Shown: positions 1 through 8,374, counted from the stretch's first letter. The stretch: 34,050 nt of DNA from an uncultured Fretibacterium sp. (GCA_937915755.1 CALGGR010000080.1:1-34050); one strand, 5' to 3'. Notes: generated from the letters alone by a model not told the origin. Numbers and translations: made by a program.

Positions 1-55
1 CGTTAGTCCATACTTCGGTTTTGTATCCGGTAGATGTAGAAATCATCTTTAAACC
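1..55. repeat. Terminal direct repeat marking a circular genome
   Basis: The first 55 bases are identical to the last 55 (33996-34050). The copy falls at the boundary between the S74 tail gene, whose ATG is at 34041 (equivalent to 46), and the DUF6711 tail gene ending at 49. Joining the ends leaves both genes intact, 2 bp apart. A 55-bp overlap is a typical assembler k-mer length, so this most likely shows a closed circle and not a biological terminal repeat. Confidence 0.9.
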
Positions 56-414
56 TCTATGATGTTAAACGAAAGTTCCTCGATTATCTGACCTTGAGCA
101 GTCCACCAGACAAGAGGAGCTAACTGGTCGCCTGCATAGAATCTCCTTGTCTCATAGTTCAAAGACAGGAAGTCTGCGTAAGTCACGTTCACATACTCGG
201 GAGAGAAAGCAGACAAAATAGAAGAGCATTGCTCTACGCTAATGCCCTTCCACTTCAATTCCAGTTTTCTTTTCCTCGCTACCCGGTTCTTGTGCATCAC
301 TCCGTCGAGAGTTCTGCCGCTGTCCGGGTCTGAAACATCGTATATGCCGAACCGATATTCAGATGGTGACTGTATCGCTGTACCGTTAATCTTCAAAAGG
401 GAGTCTTGTAACAT
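49..414 (-). CDS. Small tail protein, DUF6711-like
   Basis: A 121-residue protein starting at 414, 4 bp after the tape measure stop, with GGGGTG about 5 nt upstream of the ATG. It opens with a 'LLKINGTAIQSPSEYRFGI'-type strand that I associate with the DUF6711 family found right after the tape measure in Clostridia siphophages. By position it sits where distal tail proteins sit and is followed, across the circle junction, by the large S74 tail protein. No enzymatic motif is visible. A structural role at the tail tip is inferred from gene order; the family assignment is from memory of the N-terminal pattern. Confidence 0.7.
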   Translation of the reverse strand: MLQDSLLKINGTAIQSPSEYRFGIYDVSDPDSGRTLDGVMHKNRVARKRKLELKWKGISVEQCSSILSAFSPEYVNVTYADFLSLNYETRRFYAGDQLAPLVWWTAQGQIIEELSFNIIEV

Positions 415-418
415 TTAA

Positions 419-3400
419 TCACCCCACAGGAGAGTATCTTCTCGTATTCCTCTCGTTGTATCTGTTCACCGCTTTGGCAATGACCTTTCCGTCAAGAGTC
501 ACATAGATGTCTCCGCTCTGAGAAGATACCGAACTCTGTGAAACGGATTCAGCCAAGGTGTTCGCCAGACGGTCTATCCACCCGGTATTGCGTTCAAGAG
601 GCATGACCGCTTCTGCTCCACGCTCACCCAGAATGGCCTGAGTCGGATGAGATATGATGCCGCCTGTTGCCAGTTTAGGTATCGCGATCTTATTTACATA
701 TCCACTTGAAGGAGCGGCCTTCTTCCCACCGATGCTCACGGAGTCGAAGGATTTGATGATGGAGTTGTTCGCATCAATGATGCCGTTAGCCATCTTCTCC
801 GCTCCGCTTATCATGTTGTTCATGCCGCCTTTAGCTCCGCTGTACATGGAGTTGAAGGCGTTTGTAACGCCCTTCTGAGCGTCTGTAGCGGATTTTATGG
901 CGTTGGAGCTGACAGAGGAGAGTCCGCTCGTGACGCTTTTGCTAAGACCGTTTATGCTGTTCTGAGTGTCACTCGACATGGACTTGAAGGCATCTGTGAC
1001 GCTTCTCTTCGTGTCAGTGGCACTTTTGGTGGCATTTGTTTTAGCGGTAGCAAGTCCAGATACTATGTTCTTGTTAAGACCGTTTATGCCGCTCGTAGCG
1101 GTTTTGGACAGACCGCTAAGTTTCGAACTCACGGCTATTTGGATGCCGGAAGCGCCTGTTACAGCGTTTGTTTTTGCAAGAGCAAGTCCGCTCGTGATGT
1201 TCTTGTTAAGACCGTTTATGCCGCTCGTAGCCGCCTTGGAGAGGCCGCTAAGTTTCGAACTCACGGATACCTGAATACCAGAAGCGGATTTTGTGGCACT
1301 CGTTCCGGCAGATGTGAGATTGTTCACAAGAGCGTTCTTTGCGTTCAGCGAGTACTTGGTCGCATCGTCCGCCATCGGCTTCAGATATTTCGTGGTATTT
1401 GAAGCCATGAGAGACATCTCTCTTGCGTGAGTCTCCCTCATCTGCGTTGTTTGTGTCTGAACCGTGGTCCTCACACTGTCGGCTGTCTTGTTTGTATTGT
1501 CGTAGAGATGGGTAACTCCCTTATCGGTTATGTTTACTATGGCGTTTACAGCTTCCGAGGTCTGTTCCGTCATGTCGGAGTAGGCCTCACTCAAGTGTTG
1601 CTTAACGCCATCAACGCCTGCAAGCATGGGGTCGTATAAGTCCCAAAGGTCAGCTTCGTGTTCTCCCAGATCGGTAGTGTTGTAGAGCCCCATAAGGTTT
1701 GCAAGCGCATCTGGGATAAGCCTTGTAACGGTGTCGAATATCGCCCTGACTGCCAGTATCGCAAGTCTTGAAAATGTCCCAAGGACGATTCTCAGGAATT
1801 TGGGGTTGCTTACAAGCGCATCAAGCGCAGATACCACAATGTCGTAAATGGTATTCCCCACCTCATCGACAACACGGAAGAACTCTTTCACATCGAGATT
1901 GTCGAAGAAGTTGTTTATGGACTTTATGACAGTATCCTTGACCTGTTTCCAAGGGACGCTCTCAAACGCATCTCTGATGGCGTAGAGCATACTGTTAGCA
2001 ACTTTTGCACCAAACGTGGCAAGCTCCGCCAGTCTGGGGTTGGACAGAATACCGCCGAGCAGTTTTATCCCTGCCGTAATGGGGAAGGTAAGGACTTTTG
2101 CCAGATGGTCGGGCTTTATCTCACCTATGGCGTTGACAATAAAGTCCGTAATGTTCTTCCCTAAAGCCACAAAATCAAAGGAATCAATGAGATTTGCGGT
2201 GAAGTTGAGTGCGCTCTCAATGGCAATGCCAACAGCCTTGCCCCACATCTGCCAATCGAGGCCGTGGTTGAAGAAGTTGTTAAGGGCTTCTCCGATGCCG
2301 GCACCAAGCTCAGAGATTTTGTCCTGCACACCTTCAAAGGTGAACATCTCGTAGAGTTTAGCGTTGAAGTCATTGAACTTCTCAGCCGCAGTCGTGAGTA
2401 TCTTGTTCAGGCTGGGAAGTTTGCCGTTGAGCCAGTTGAGGAAAGAGGAAAATGCCTCTCCCCATGTCTTGTAAGGCCAGTTCCCTACTTCGACCGTCTC
2501 ATAAGCAGATACACCGTCTCCCGAACCGGAGCCGCTACCGCTACTCGAAGATTTGTTGTCGTGAAGCTGGTTTATTTCATCAAAGCCAAGGATGGTCTTT
2601 GCCGCTTCTTTAGCCGCAGTCCCTGCCGCAGTAGCGGAGTCCGCTATCTCTTCATACGACTTTGCGATGGTATAGGTGTGCTGTCCTGTTAAAAGAGCAG
2701 TAAGCCTTGCTATCTGGTTGCAAGCCCAGGTGAGATTGTTTATGAACTTTACGATGTACGGAATGAAGTATGAGATAAGAGGCGCAAGGGCAACTGTAAC
2801 AGAGTTTCTGAACAGTCCCATTGCGTTCCTGTATGACCTCATGGCACTGGAGAACCGCTCGTCATATGCCTCAAGGTTGGTTATCCCGGTATCGAAAGCG
2901 TCCTCAATAGCCGAGATGTAGTTGCTGATAAGCCTCCTGAGGACCTGTCTCTTGAGCATAGAGAGAACAGACTTTATCTCCTGTTTCAGCTTCGTAAAGC
3001 CTGTCTTGTCGGCAAGAGCTTTACTGAGCTTCTGCACCAGTTTGACGGCAGTCTCTACTATCTGTTTGCCCTTCTTTGCAAGCTCAAAAGCCTGTTCAAT
3101 GCCTCTTTTTATGCCTTCAACGACTCCGGCAACGACTCCCCCGGCCACCGAAAGAGTACCGAGCGTGGAGCTGAGAGCCGCAGTCTCTTCTTCGGTGAGT
3201 GCAAAGGCACGAGCGGTCGTACCAGCCATTGATGTGACCTGCCCAAAGATGCCGCCCAGAGTGCTTGAATTAGCACCTAACATGGACAGCACAGCACCCA
3301 GACCGCTTGCAGAGCTTGAAGTCGAGTCCATGGCCTGTGATTCGTTGGAAGCAGATTGAGTCACTTCCTCAAGGCCAGTAGTCGCGTTAGCCTGTATTTC

Positions 3401-3685
3401 TTTCAGCTTTACGAAAGATCCGGTCGCGCTGTTGACTCCGGAAGCCATATCTTCGGAGGCTTGCTTGACCTCTTTTGTTTGCTTCACATAATGATTAACA
3501 ACGATGCCATTCTCTTTGAGCGTCTGACCAAGTTGTCTGAAGGACGCAGACAGCTTGCTCGTATCCATCGAGTTCAGGATCGTTTCAAGCTCCGCTAACT
3601 GACGGTTCAGCTTCTTGAGCGCGCCTGCGGCCTGTCCTGAAGTGGTCGTTATCTGTAAGGAAAGTCCTTCAATCTCTGCTGCCAT
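419..3685 (-). CDS. Tail tape measure protein
   Basis: The longest gene, 1088 residues, placed after the tail chaperone pair, as is usual for the protein that sets tail length and is threaded through the tube. The N-terminal 130 residues are coiled-coil-like. A hydrophobic, helical middle (about 290-350) and Ala/Gly-rich stretches near residue 180 suggest membrane-active segments. Residues roughly 800-980 hold four 44-residue repeats (SGIQxxVSSKLSGLSK...), the first two nearly identical. The C-terminus has 'GGIISHPTQAILGERGAEAV', a motif common at the end of tape measures. The start at 3685 has GAGGA upstream and overlaps the end of the chaperone frame (3669). Confidence 0.93.
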   Translation of the reverse strand: MAAEIEGLSLQITTTSGQAAGALKKLNRQLAELETILNSMDTSKLSASFRQLGQTLKENGIVVNHYVKQTKEVKQASEDMASGVNSATGSFVKLKEIQANATTGLEEVTQSASNESQAMDSTSSSASGLGAVLSMLGANSSTLGGIFGQVTSMAGTTARAFALTEEETAALSSTLGTLSVAGGVVAGVVEGIKRGIEQAFELAKKGKQIVETAVKLVQKLSKALADKTGFTKLKQEIKSVLSMLKRQVLRRLISNYISAIEDAFDTGITNLEAYDERFSSAMRSYRNAMGLFRNSVTVALAPLISYFIPYIVKFINNLTWACNQIARLTALLTGQHTYTIAKSYEEIADSATAAGTAAKEAAKTILGFDEINQLHDNKSSSSGSGSGSGDGVSAYETVEVGNWPYKTWGEAFSSFLNWLNGKLPSLNKILTTAAEKFNDFNAKLYEMFTFEGVQDKISELGAGIGEALNNFFNHGLDWQMWGKAVGIAIESALNFTANLIDSFDFVALGKNITDFIVNAIGEIKPDHLAKVLTFPITAGIKLLGGILSNPRLAELATFGAKVANSMLYAIRDAFESVPWKQVKDTVIKSINNFFDNLDVKEFFRVVDEVGNTIYDIVVSALDALVSNPKFLRIVLGTFSRLAILAVRAIFDTVTRLIPDALANLMGLYNTTDLGEHEADLWDLYDPMLAGVDGVKQHLSEAYSDMTEQTSEAVNAIVNITDKGVTHLYDNTNKTADSVRTTVQTQTTQMRETHAREMSLMASNTTKYLKPMADDATKYSLNAKNALVNNLTSAGTSATKSASGIQVSVSSKLSGLSKAATSGINGLNKNITSGLALAKTNAVTGASGIQIAVSSKLSGLSKTATSGINGLNKNIVSGLATAKTNATKSATDTKRSVTDAFKSMSSDTQNSINGLSKSVTSGLSSVSSNAIKSATDAQKGVTNAFNSMYSGAKGGMNNMISGAEKMANGIIDANNSIIKSFDSVSIGGKKAAPSSGYVNKIAIPKLATGGIISHPTQAILGERGAEAVMPLERNTGWIDRLANTLAESVSQSSVSSQSGDIYVTLDGKVIAKAVNRYNERNTRRYSPVG
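1067..1231 (-). repeat. 132-bp (44-codon) direct repeat inside tape measure gene
   Basis: The sequence beginning GTTCTTGTTAAGACCG occurs at 1067 and again at 1199, a period of 132 bp, with the identity continuing through GCCGCTCGTAGC. At protein level this is a 44-residue helical repeat, with two more degenerate copies on the C-terminal side. 44 equals four 11-residue units, as expected for long coiled or helical tape measure rods. Recombination between the two near-identical copies would change tail length in 44-residue steps. Confidence 0.85.
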
Positions 3686-4118
3686 CGCGTTTATCCTCGA
3701 ACATGGTTCTCATTCTCGAATGGAATGACTGCCTGTAATACTCAAGCTCCTCTTCCGTCCATTCCCTGCCTGTATCTATGTTGTCCAGAGCCTTCTGCAA
3801 CGGATCGTCAGGGTACTTGACATTCTTCTTCCCGGAGAAGAGCATCCCCACACCCACCATCACATACTGACCGATGAGCCATGCCTCATGAGCCTGCGAA
3901 GCTCTCTTTGCCTGTATGGTGGTCTTTATCTCGTATGGGGTAGCTTCCAAAGCCTCCCTGAAAGAAAATCCCCCTGAGATAGCCAGAGGGATCAGTTCTT
4001 CCAGTATTTGTCTTTCGATCAGGCTTTGGGGCTTTTCGCCTTTTTCTTGTGATCCTGCATCTTCTCGCTCGCCGCGAGCCTTTTGAAAAAACCGTCTTCC
4101 TCCATCTGGGCAAGACAC
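3669..4118 (-). CDS. Tail assembly chaperone, -1 frame extension (gpGT-like)
   Basis: An open frame of 149 codons overlapping the last 100 nt of the upstream chaperone ORF (4019-4462) in the -1 frame. It covers the C-terminal 'T' part (roughly residues 31-149) and has no good ribosome binding site of its own. The first 30 residues of the open frame are only the overlap, read out of frame. Gene order, size and overlap just before the tape measure are the classic signature of the G/GT programmed frameshift. Candidate slip sites in the zero frame are G AAA AAG at 4046-4040 and C CCC AAA at 4031-4025, both upstream of the zero-frame stop at 4019. Neither is a perfect heptamer, so the exact site is uncertain. 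Confidence 0.75.
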   Translation of the reverse strand: MSCPDGGRRFFQKARGEREDAGSQEKGEKPQSLIERQILEELIPLAISGGFSFREALEATPYEIKTTIQAKRASQAHEAWLIGQYVMVGVGMLFSGKKNVKYPDDPLQKALDNIDTGREWTEEELEYYRQSFHSRMRTMFEDKRDGSRD

Positions 4119-4462
4119 ATGGTCATCAGTCCGGCGAAAGACCCAAGCTCATCATCGTCAGGGTGTTCGTCAATAATGGATATTGCCAGTTCCCCTGCAT
4201 CTTCAAGGGAAAGGATAGTCATGTCTCCATTCCTTCCTCTCCCATGCCAACGGAGAAGCCCGGCATACAGTGCTGAAACGGCTATGGAAGGAATGTCCAT
4301 GGCAGCTTCAAGCTCCTCTGTGCCGAGCCTGTCCTGAATCTTTAAAAGAGGCGTAACAAAGCTCGAATACTTGCCGTCTGCGGTAGGCACTTTCGCCAGG
4401 TACGCCTCTATTGAATACTCAAGGCGGTATTCTTTACCGCCGCACTCCAAAGTCCTGTACAT
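4019..4462 (-). CDS. Tail assembly chaperone, zero frame (gpG-like)
   Basis: A 147-residue protein with a strong AGGAGG before the ATG at 4462. It is acidic and helical with no catalytic motif. It lies between the major tail protein and the tape measure and overlaps a -1 frame that continues to 3669. Proteins at this place coat the tape measure during tail assembly and are absent from the mature tail. The function is inferred from synteny and the frameshift architecture; sequence alone gives little. The C-terminal lysine-rich run (DHKKKAKSPKA) is encoded by the A-rich slippery region. Confidence 0.8.
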   Translation of the reverse strand: MYRTLECGGKEYRLEYSIEAYLAKVPTADGKYSSFVTPLLKIQDRLGTEELEAAMDIPSIAVSALYAGLLRWHGRGRNGDMTILSLEDAGELAISIIDEHPDDDELGSFAGLMTMCLAQMEEDGFFKRLAASEKMQDHKKKAKSPKA

Positions 4463-4485
4463 AAATCCCTCCTCTTATGCAACAG

Positions 4486-4965
4486 TTAGGTGGGTGCCAC
4501 ACCAGCACCAATGCCGTAGTAGGAAACCACAGTGAAGTCCATCTCGACCGTGCGAAGCTCGTTCTGACCAATGTCGCTCATGGGAATAGTCGCCGGGGGC
4601 TGAGTGCAGATGAAGTATGCGTTCGTGGTATCCTTCGGGTCATAAACCTCGATCCAGAGAACATTGTCAGAGTCCAGACCCTTCGCCGTGGTGTAGGACG
4701 AGATCATAGTAGTCAGCTCCGTGGCGACGGCAGGAGTCCAGTTGAACGTGACGGTCCATGAACCGCCAGTGTCTCCACGACCCTGAACGTACTTGCTGAT
4801 AGTATCTTCCAGAGCGGAAGCGTCTATCTGGTCATAATTGATGCTCACTCCGTCAGCGGAGTTCACCCGGGTAAGTTTCGTAAAACTTCCGGGAATGGTG
4901 GCAAGGCTGGAACTGTTCGCATAACCGAACAGGATGCCAACGGTGCTAAGTCCGGGAACAGCCAT
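4486..4965 (-). CDS. Major tail protein
   Basis: A 159-residue protein starting at 4965 with CAGGAGG upstream. Its N-terminus (AVPGLSTVGILFGYA) and beta-rich body with the segments 'DTGGSWTVTFNWTP' and 'VEMDFTVVSYYGIGAGV' fit phage tail tube proteins. It sits between the tail terminator and the chaperone pair, the standard siphovirus place for the tube subunit that polymerises around the tape measure. No Ig-like C-terminal domain is present. Confidence rests on position and fold-like composition. Confidence 0.82.
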   Translation of the reverse strand: MAVPGLSTVGILFGYANSSSLATIPGSFTKLTRVNSADGVSINYDQIDASALEDTISKYVQGRGDTGGSWTVTFNWTPAVATELTTMISSYTTAKGLDSDNVLWIEVYDPKDTTNAYFICTQPPATIPMSDIGQNELRTVEMDFTVVSYYGIGAGVAPT

Positions 4966-4970
4966 AGTAT

Positions 4971-5354
4971 TTATCCTCCTGTAGATAAATCAGATAAGCC
5001 GTAGGTTCTTCTGTAGCGACAGGTCATTCGCTTGTAACCCGCGGCTTCAATGTCATAAGAAAGCCCCGAGATCCTTCTGAATCCCAAGGCTTCCATAGTT
5101 GCGTGTGATATGGCATCAATGTCATACAGTTTTGAGAGCGGTTCGAAACGGTCGATGTAAATGTCTATCTGACAGGTCATCGTCACTCCGACTTCTTCGT
5201 TCGTCAGATCCCATCCTGCTCCGTATGTGTCCATGAAGTACAAAGACGCATAAGGGAAAGACGCTATCGTTTTTGAAGGTTCGAAGCTGTACTCGATCCC
5301 TATGTCGTTCGCCCATGTCGTGCAGACATGAGTGATAATGTCTTTTACAGCCAT
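4971..5354 (-). CDS. Tail terminator / tail completion protein
   Basis: A 127-residue protein starting at 5354 with GAGGTG upstream. It begins AVKDIITHVCTTWA and contains 'VTMTCQIDIYIDR', a strand pattern seen in gpU-type or minor-capsid tail terminators that cap the tube and join it to the head. The order is gp10-like, this gene, major tail protein, matching the usual head-tail joining cassette. No motif is diagnostic by eye. Confidence 0.65.
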   Translation of the reverse strand: MAVKDIITHVCTTWANDIGIEYSFEPSKTIASFPYASLYFMDTYGAGWDLTNEEVGVTMTCQIDIYIDRFEPLSKLYDIDAISHATMEALGFRRISGLSYDIEAAGYKRMTCRYRRTYGLSDLSTGG

Positions 5355-5932
5355 TCCGAAATCACCTCTTTGGCAATATGCGTTCCATTCTCTTCAATGT
5401 GCCTTGCGGTCTGGTAGACAGGGTAAGATGCCGGAGTGCCGTAAGTCCTTTTCCATATCGGATTGCCGTTTGCGTCCAGCTCGTCCGAAGGATAGAACCA
5501 CCCTTCCGGGTCATCCCAGTGACCGTTCGGGGAGTACGTTCCCGGCCCCATGCCCATCTGCTCCGCATCGGGGCTTGTCGCGTTTCTCGCGCCTGCCCCA
5601 AACTCCACAGCGTAGAGAATGTTGAAATCGCCGTATGTTTTCCCGTTTATAGGGTCTGTATGTTCGTTTCTGCCGTATGCCGTAAATGTGCCGGAGCTTT
5701 CCGCTTCGCTCGTGTGTCCGTAATCGACAGCGGAAGTGATGGCAGCGGCCTGTCTCGGAGTTATGAAAGATGAAGTTGACTTTCTCTCATCGAAGAACTC
5801 TTTTGCTTCGTCTAAAAGTGCGTTGTTGACCTTTGCGGTAAGGGCTGTGAGCTTCTTTTCATACTGTTCAAGCTCCCTTCTCGCCTGTTCTATGCTCTCT
5901 GACGAAAGAGTTATCTGAATCGTTTTAGCCAT
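5345..5932 (-). CDS. HK97-gp10-like tail component
   Basis: A 195-residue protein with an N-terminal coiled coil (residues 10-50) and the characteristic middle 'ILYAVEFGAGARN' followed by 'PVYQTARHIEEN', the usual gp10-family pattern (a V-E-x-G segment and a conserved C-terminal helix). Family members act at the head-tail interface. It overlaps the preceding gene by 8 bp and the following by 10 bp, so translation is probably coupled. Confidence 0.78.
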   Translation of the reverse strand: MAKTIQITLSSESIEQARRELEQYEKKLTALTAKVNNALLDEAKEFFDERKSTSSFITPRQAAAITSAVDYGHTSEAESSGTFTAYGRNEHTDPINGKTYGDFNILYAVEFGAGARNATSPDAEQMGMGPGTYSPNGHWDDPEGWFYPSDELDANGNPIWKRTYGTPASYPVYQTARHIEENGTHIAKEVISEWL

Positions 5933-6302
5933 TCTTCTTTATCCCGAAACGCCATATACGGCTTTTTGCGGTGCTTATCCTGCGGACTACCTTGTAGTCA
6001 GGGCGTACCGTGGGAATGCCGTCAGAAAGAACCAGATCACCGTTTCCGTCCAGCTCTGGAGTCACATCGACATACAGCAAGTCCCCCTCATCGGGAGAGA
6101 AAGTCCCGTCATACGCCGTTATGGAACGGTCATAATCCGGGACTATACCTGCATATATCTCTTCGGGCATACCGCCTGTTTTCGATACCGTGACTGTGTA
6201 TTTAACAGGCTTTGAGTACGAAAGTACAAGGTCGATGCCCGAACGTGTCTCTGTGAGCTTTGTGAGATACACTGTCTGTCTGTCTCTGACTCTGCTCCGC
6301 AT
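5925..6302 (-). CDS. Head-tail adaptor / head closure protein
   Basis: A 125-residue basic, beta-rich protein with ACGGAGG before the ATG at 6302. It contains 'YAGIVPDYDRSIT' and 'DLLYVDVTPELD...PDYKVVRRIS', the arrangement seen in SPP1 gp16-like head closure proteins, which bind the connector ring. It lies between the connector (6716-6381) and the gp10-like gene. The assignment rests mainly on gene order. Confidence 0.6.
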   Translation of the reverse strand: MRSRVRDRQTVYLTKLTETRSGIDLVLSYSKPVKYTVTVSKTGGMPEEIYAGIVPDYDRSITAYDGTFSPDEGDLLYVDVTPELDGNGDLVLSDGIPTVRPDYKVVRRISTAKSRIWRFGIKKNG

Positions 6303-6349
6303 AAGTCCTCCGTTTAATGTTTCCTGTCCCCTCCACCGTTCTCAGGAAA

Positions 6350-6368
6350 CTCCCACAGTGTCTGGGAG
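6350..6368. other. Intergenic hairpin between connector and adaptor genes
   Basis: CTCCCA at 6350-6355 pairs with TGGGAG at 6363-6368 around a 7-nt loop, inside the 78-bp gap 6303-6380. On the minus strand it is followed by only a short T run, so it is a weak terminator at best. It may be an RNA processing or stability element between head and tail cistrons. Confidence 0.35.
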
Positions 6369-6380
6369 GGCGCAGACACC

Positions 6381-6716
6381 TCAGTCCATAACGCCAGCGA
6401 AAGGTACAACACCGTGAGTGGCGTAGATAGTAGCCTCAGTGTTGTACGTTCGCTTGACGCTATTTTCGGTATGCTCCGTCTGGAACTCGACACCCTGCAA
6501 GTTCCAGTAGTAAAAAGCAAGGTCGAAAATGCAGTAAACGTGAGCCTCCATGTCAGAAGCGTCAAGTCCATTCTCAACATAATCCGGGGGGTAATTCATA
6601 TACGCTCTGAAAGAAGTGATAGCCCTGTTGATACAGAACCTCACCACAGTCTCCATCGAGCTGTCATATTCACCACCCAGATAGTTCTGGAACATAGTCA
6701 GCAGAGTGCTTTCCAT
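6381..6716 (-). CDS. Head-tail connector protein (gp6/gp15-like)
   Basis: A 111-residue all-helical protein starting at 6716 with ACGGAGG upstream. The pattern 'CINRAITSFRAYMNYPPDYVENGL' and 'CIFDLAFYYWN' matches the helical connector proteins that form the ring beneath the portal. It sits one small gene after the capsid, as expected. Confidence 0.75.
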   Translation of the reverse strand: MESTLLTMFQNYLGGEYDSSMETVVRFCINRAITSFRAYMNYPPDYVENGLDASDMEAHVYCIFDLAFYYWNLQGVEFQTEHTENSVKRTYNTEATIYATHGVVPFAGVMD

Positions 6717-6728
6717 ATCGAGCCTCCG

Positions 6729-6878
6729 TTATTTCTTTTTCTTCTTCGGAGCGGCCTTCTTGGGTTCTTCCGGCTTCTCCTCAGTAATTTCACAGTTAGG
6801 GTCACGCGAGATAGTACGAAGGACATCTTCGTTGAGTATCTCGACAACAGCCCCTGTCAGTTTGTTATGCACCCACAT
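6729..6878 (-). CDS. Small post-capsid protein with Lys/Pro-rich tail
   Basis: A 49-codon gene between capsid and connector. AAGGAG lies 8 nt before the ATG at 6878 and the stop is at 6729. The protein begins MWVHNKLTGAVVEILNED, with a compact beta-like N-terminal half, and ends in EEKPEEPKKAAPKKKKK. Small proteins of this kind often follow the capsid in Firmicute siphophages. A charged tail suggests a role on or in the capsid, but this is not established. Confidence 0.7.
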   Translation of the reverse strand: MWVHNKLTGAVVEILNEDVLRTISRDPNCEITEEKPEEPKKAAPKKKKK

Positions 6879-6889
6879 AAGCCTTCTCC

Positions 6890-7711
6890 TTAGAACGAGC
6901 AAGGGCAGGTCTCAATGGCGTTGGTCTGGAACACCTTCGCGCCATAGACATGAAGGCCGCGAACCACATCAGCAAACGCACCCTGATAGCGCAGGGCTTC
7001 AGTCTCGATAAGCTGTTCGGCATAGGAGCATCCGGCGTTCACGCCCGCGATGATGGTGTAGACACTGGAGGCCTCAGGCACGTTGTTGGAAACGTAAATG
7101 TCAAAGCCTGCCGCGCGGCCTACACGACCGTTCGTGAGCAGTTCACGGTTGAAGTCAGTGCCGTAACCTACGAAACGAGCATCCTGAAGCAGAAGCCCAT
7201 GATACGCAGGAGTGATAACGACCCATCTGCCCTCATTGGGGACATTGTTCTCGTCCATATCGACCTTCATGTCGATAAGGTTCGTATAGGCGTTAGAACT
7301 CGTGATGGCCACGGTCGTGCCGGTCAGGGCATGGCCGCCAGTCGCCATGATGCCGGCAATGTACTTGTCAGACTCGTCAGCCAGACCATAAGCGGCACTC
7401 TGAGTGGCCTTCTCAAGCAGACCGGGCAGAGCCTGCACCTTGTCAACATCGTCAAGCATGAAGTTGAAGTACTTCGCCTGATCAATGGCCATCGTGGCAT
7501 CGGTCGTGGTGAGCGTTTCGGGAGTGGAAAGCGTTCCAGAGTACGTTCCGATGGTCACATCCGTGAGGGAGTTGACATGAACGGTATCTCCGGCATTCTT
7601 GATCTCGCCTTCATAGTCACGGTTACACAGAGCCGCATAGACATGAGCCTTGTTAAGGTTGTCGAGGATACGCGCACTCCAAATTTCGGGAATAAAGCTA
7701 GAAACAGCCAT
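6890..7711 (-). CDS. Major capsid protein (P22-coat-like, HK97 fold)
   Basis: A 273-residue protein starting at 7711 with AAAGGA upstream. The N-terminus 'FIPEIWSARILDNLNKAHVYA' and 'NAGDTVHVNSLTDVTIGTY' is the familiar start of P22 gene-5-like coat proteins in Gram-positive phages. The preceding scaffold gene and following connector genes support it. It is shorter than many coats, suggesting a small insertion domain. A terminator-hairpin gap upstream of the scaffold gene may give this pair its own transcript. Confidence 0.93.
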   Translation of the reverse strand: MAVSSFIPEIWSARILDNLNKAHVYAALCNRDYEGEIKNAGDTVHVNSLTDVTIGTYSGTLSTPETLTTTDATMAIDQAKYFNFMLDDVDKVQALPGLLEKATQSAAYGLADESDKYIAGIMATGGHALTGTTVAITSSNAYTNLIDMKVDMDENNVPNEGRWVVITPAYHGLLLQDARFVGYGTDFNRELLTNGRVGRAAGFDIYVSNNVPEASSVYTIIAGVNAGCSYAEQLIETEALRYQGAFADVVRGLHVYGAKVFQTNAIETCPCSF

Positions 7712-7717
7712 GGTAAA

Positions 7718-8272
7718 TTATCCTTTCTTCTGCAACATCTCCTGCACTCTCGCCCAGTTAGAGTTGATCCAGTTAGGGTCTTTCTTGTGAGCGTTGAACT
7801 CTTCCATCGTCAGAGGGGCATCTCCGCTGTCCTTTTCGCCTCCGGCCTGGGGAGAGGGCATGCCCTTCATCAGCGTTTCCCTGAAAGTCTTTTCTTTCTC
7901 TTCGAGGAAGTCTTTCTGGATGGAAGTCAGTTCTTTCGTGTCTCCGCTTAACTGAGCTTCAGCGGCTTTCTCGGCAAGCTCCGGGGAATATCCCAAAGCC
8001 ATGTAGTCAGCCGCCGCAGTACGGACTGCGTCTTTCCGCTTGTACTCAGCAAGCTCGGCATCTCTTTCTGCCTGAGCAGCCTCAAGCTGTTCCTGTTCGG
8101 ACAGCCTTGCGTTAAGCTGTTTCTTGTAGTCCGCCGCCTGAGAAGCGGATTTATCCACAGCCCTCTTGAGACGCTTGTTCTCAGCCAGAAGCTCTGCTAT
8201 CTGGTCTTCGAGTGAAACAGGATTTGTCTGTTCTTCTACGGTTTCTTCAGTTACTTCAAGTTCGTCAGCCAT
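7718..8272 (-). CDS. Capsid scaffolding protein
   Basis: A 184-residue, highly charged, coiled-coil protein (residues 20-90 heptad-rich) ending in 'EEFNAHKKDPNWINSNWARVQEMLQKKG', a terminal segment typical of phage minor structural GP20-type scaffolds. AAGGAGG precedes the ATG at 8272. It lies directly before the capsid gene with a 6-bp gap. It should guide procapsid assembly and leave or be degraded afterwards; no protease gene is seen nearby. Confidence 0.87.
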   Translation of the reverse strand: MADELEVTEETVEEQTNPVSLEDQIAELLAENKRLKRAVDKSASQAADYKKQLNARLSEQEQLEAAQAERDAELAEYKRKDAVRTAAADYMALGYSPELAEKAAEAQLSGDTKELTSIQKDFLEEKEKTFRETLMKGMPSPQAGGEKDSGDAPLTMEEFNAHKKDPNWINSNWARVQEMLQKKG

Positions 8273-8351
8273 AATTTCCTCCTTCTGACGTTGCGAAATT
8301 TATCTGCGGCTTCTCTGCCGCTCTTGCGGTTAAGGACTTCTCTGTCCGTAT

Positions 8352-8374
8352 AAAAAAACAAGGCCGAAGCCTTG
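8352..8374 (-). terminator. Strong intrinsic terminator within the late operon
   Basis: On the minus strand CAAGGC-TTCG-GCCTTG (8374-8359) is followed at once by seven Ts (8358-8352). It is a perfect 6-bp stem with an ultrastable UUCG loop. It starts 5 bp after the minor head protein stop at 8380 and precedes scaffold and capsid. It should end most upstream transcripts unless they are antiterminated. Confidence 0.88.

Noticed and set aside
2922..3359. 145-codon plus-strand frame opposite the tape measure gene
   Set aside because: A shadow of the repetitive, biased tape measure coding strand without start signals.
6950..7951. 333-codon plus-strand open frame opposite capsid and scaffold
   Set aside because: It runs antisense to two confidently assigned structural genes, has no ribosome site and a composition expected from the complement of a biased coding frame.
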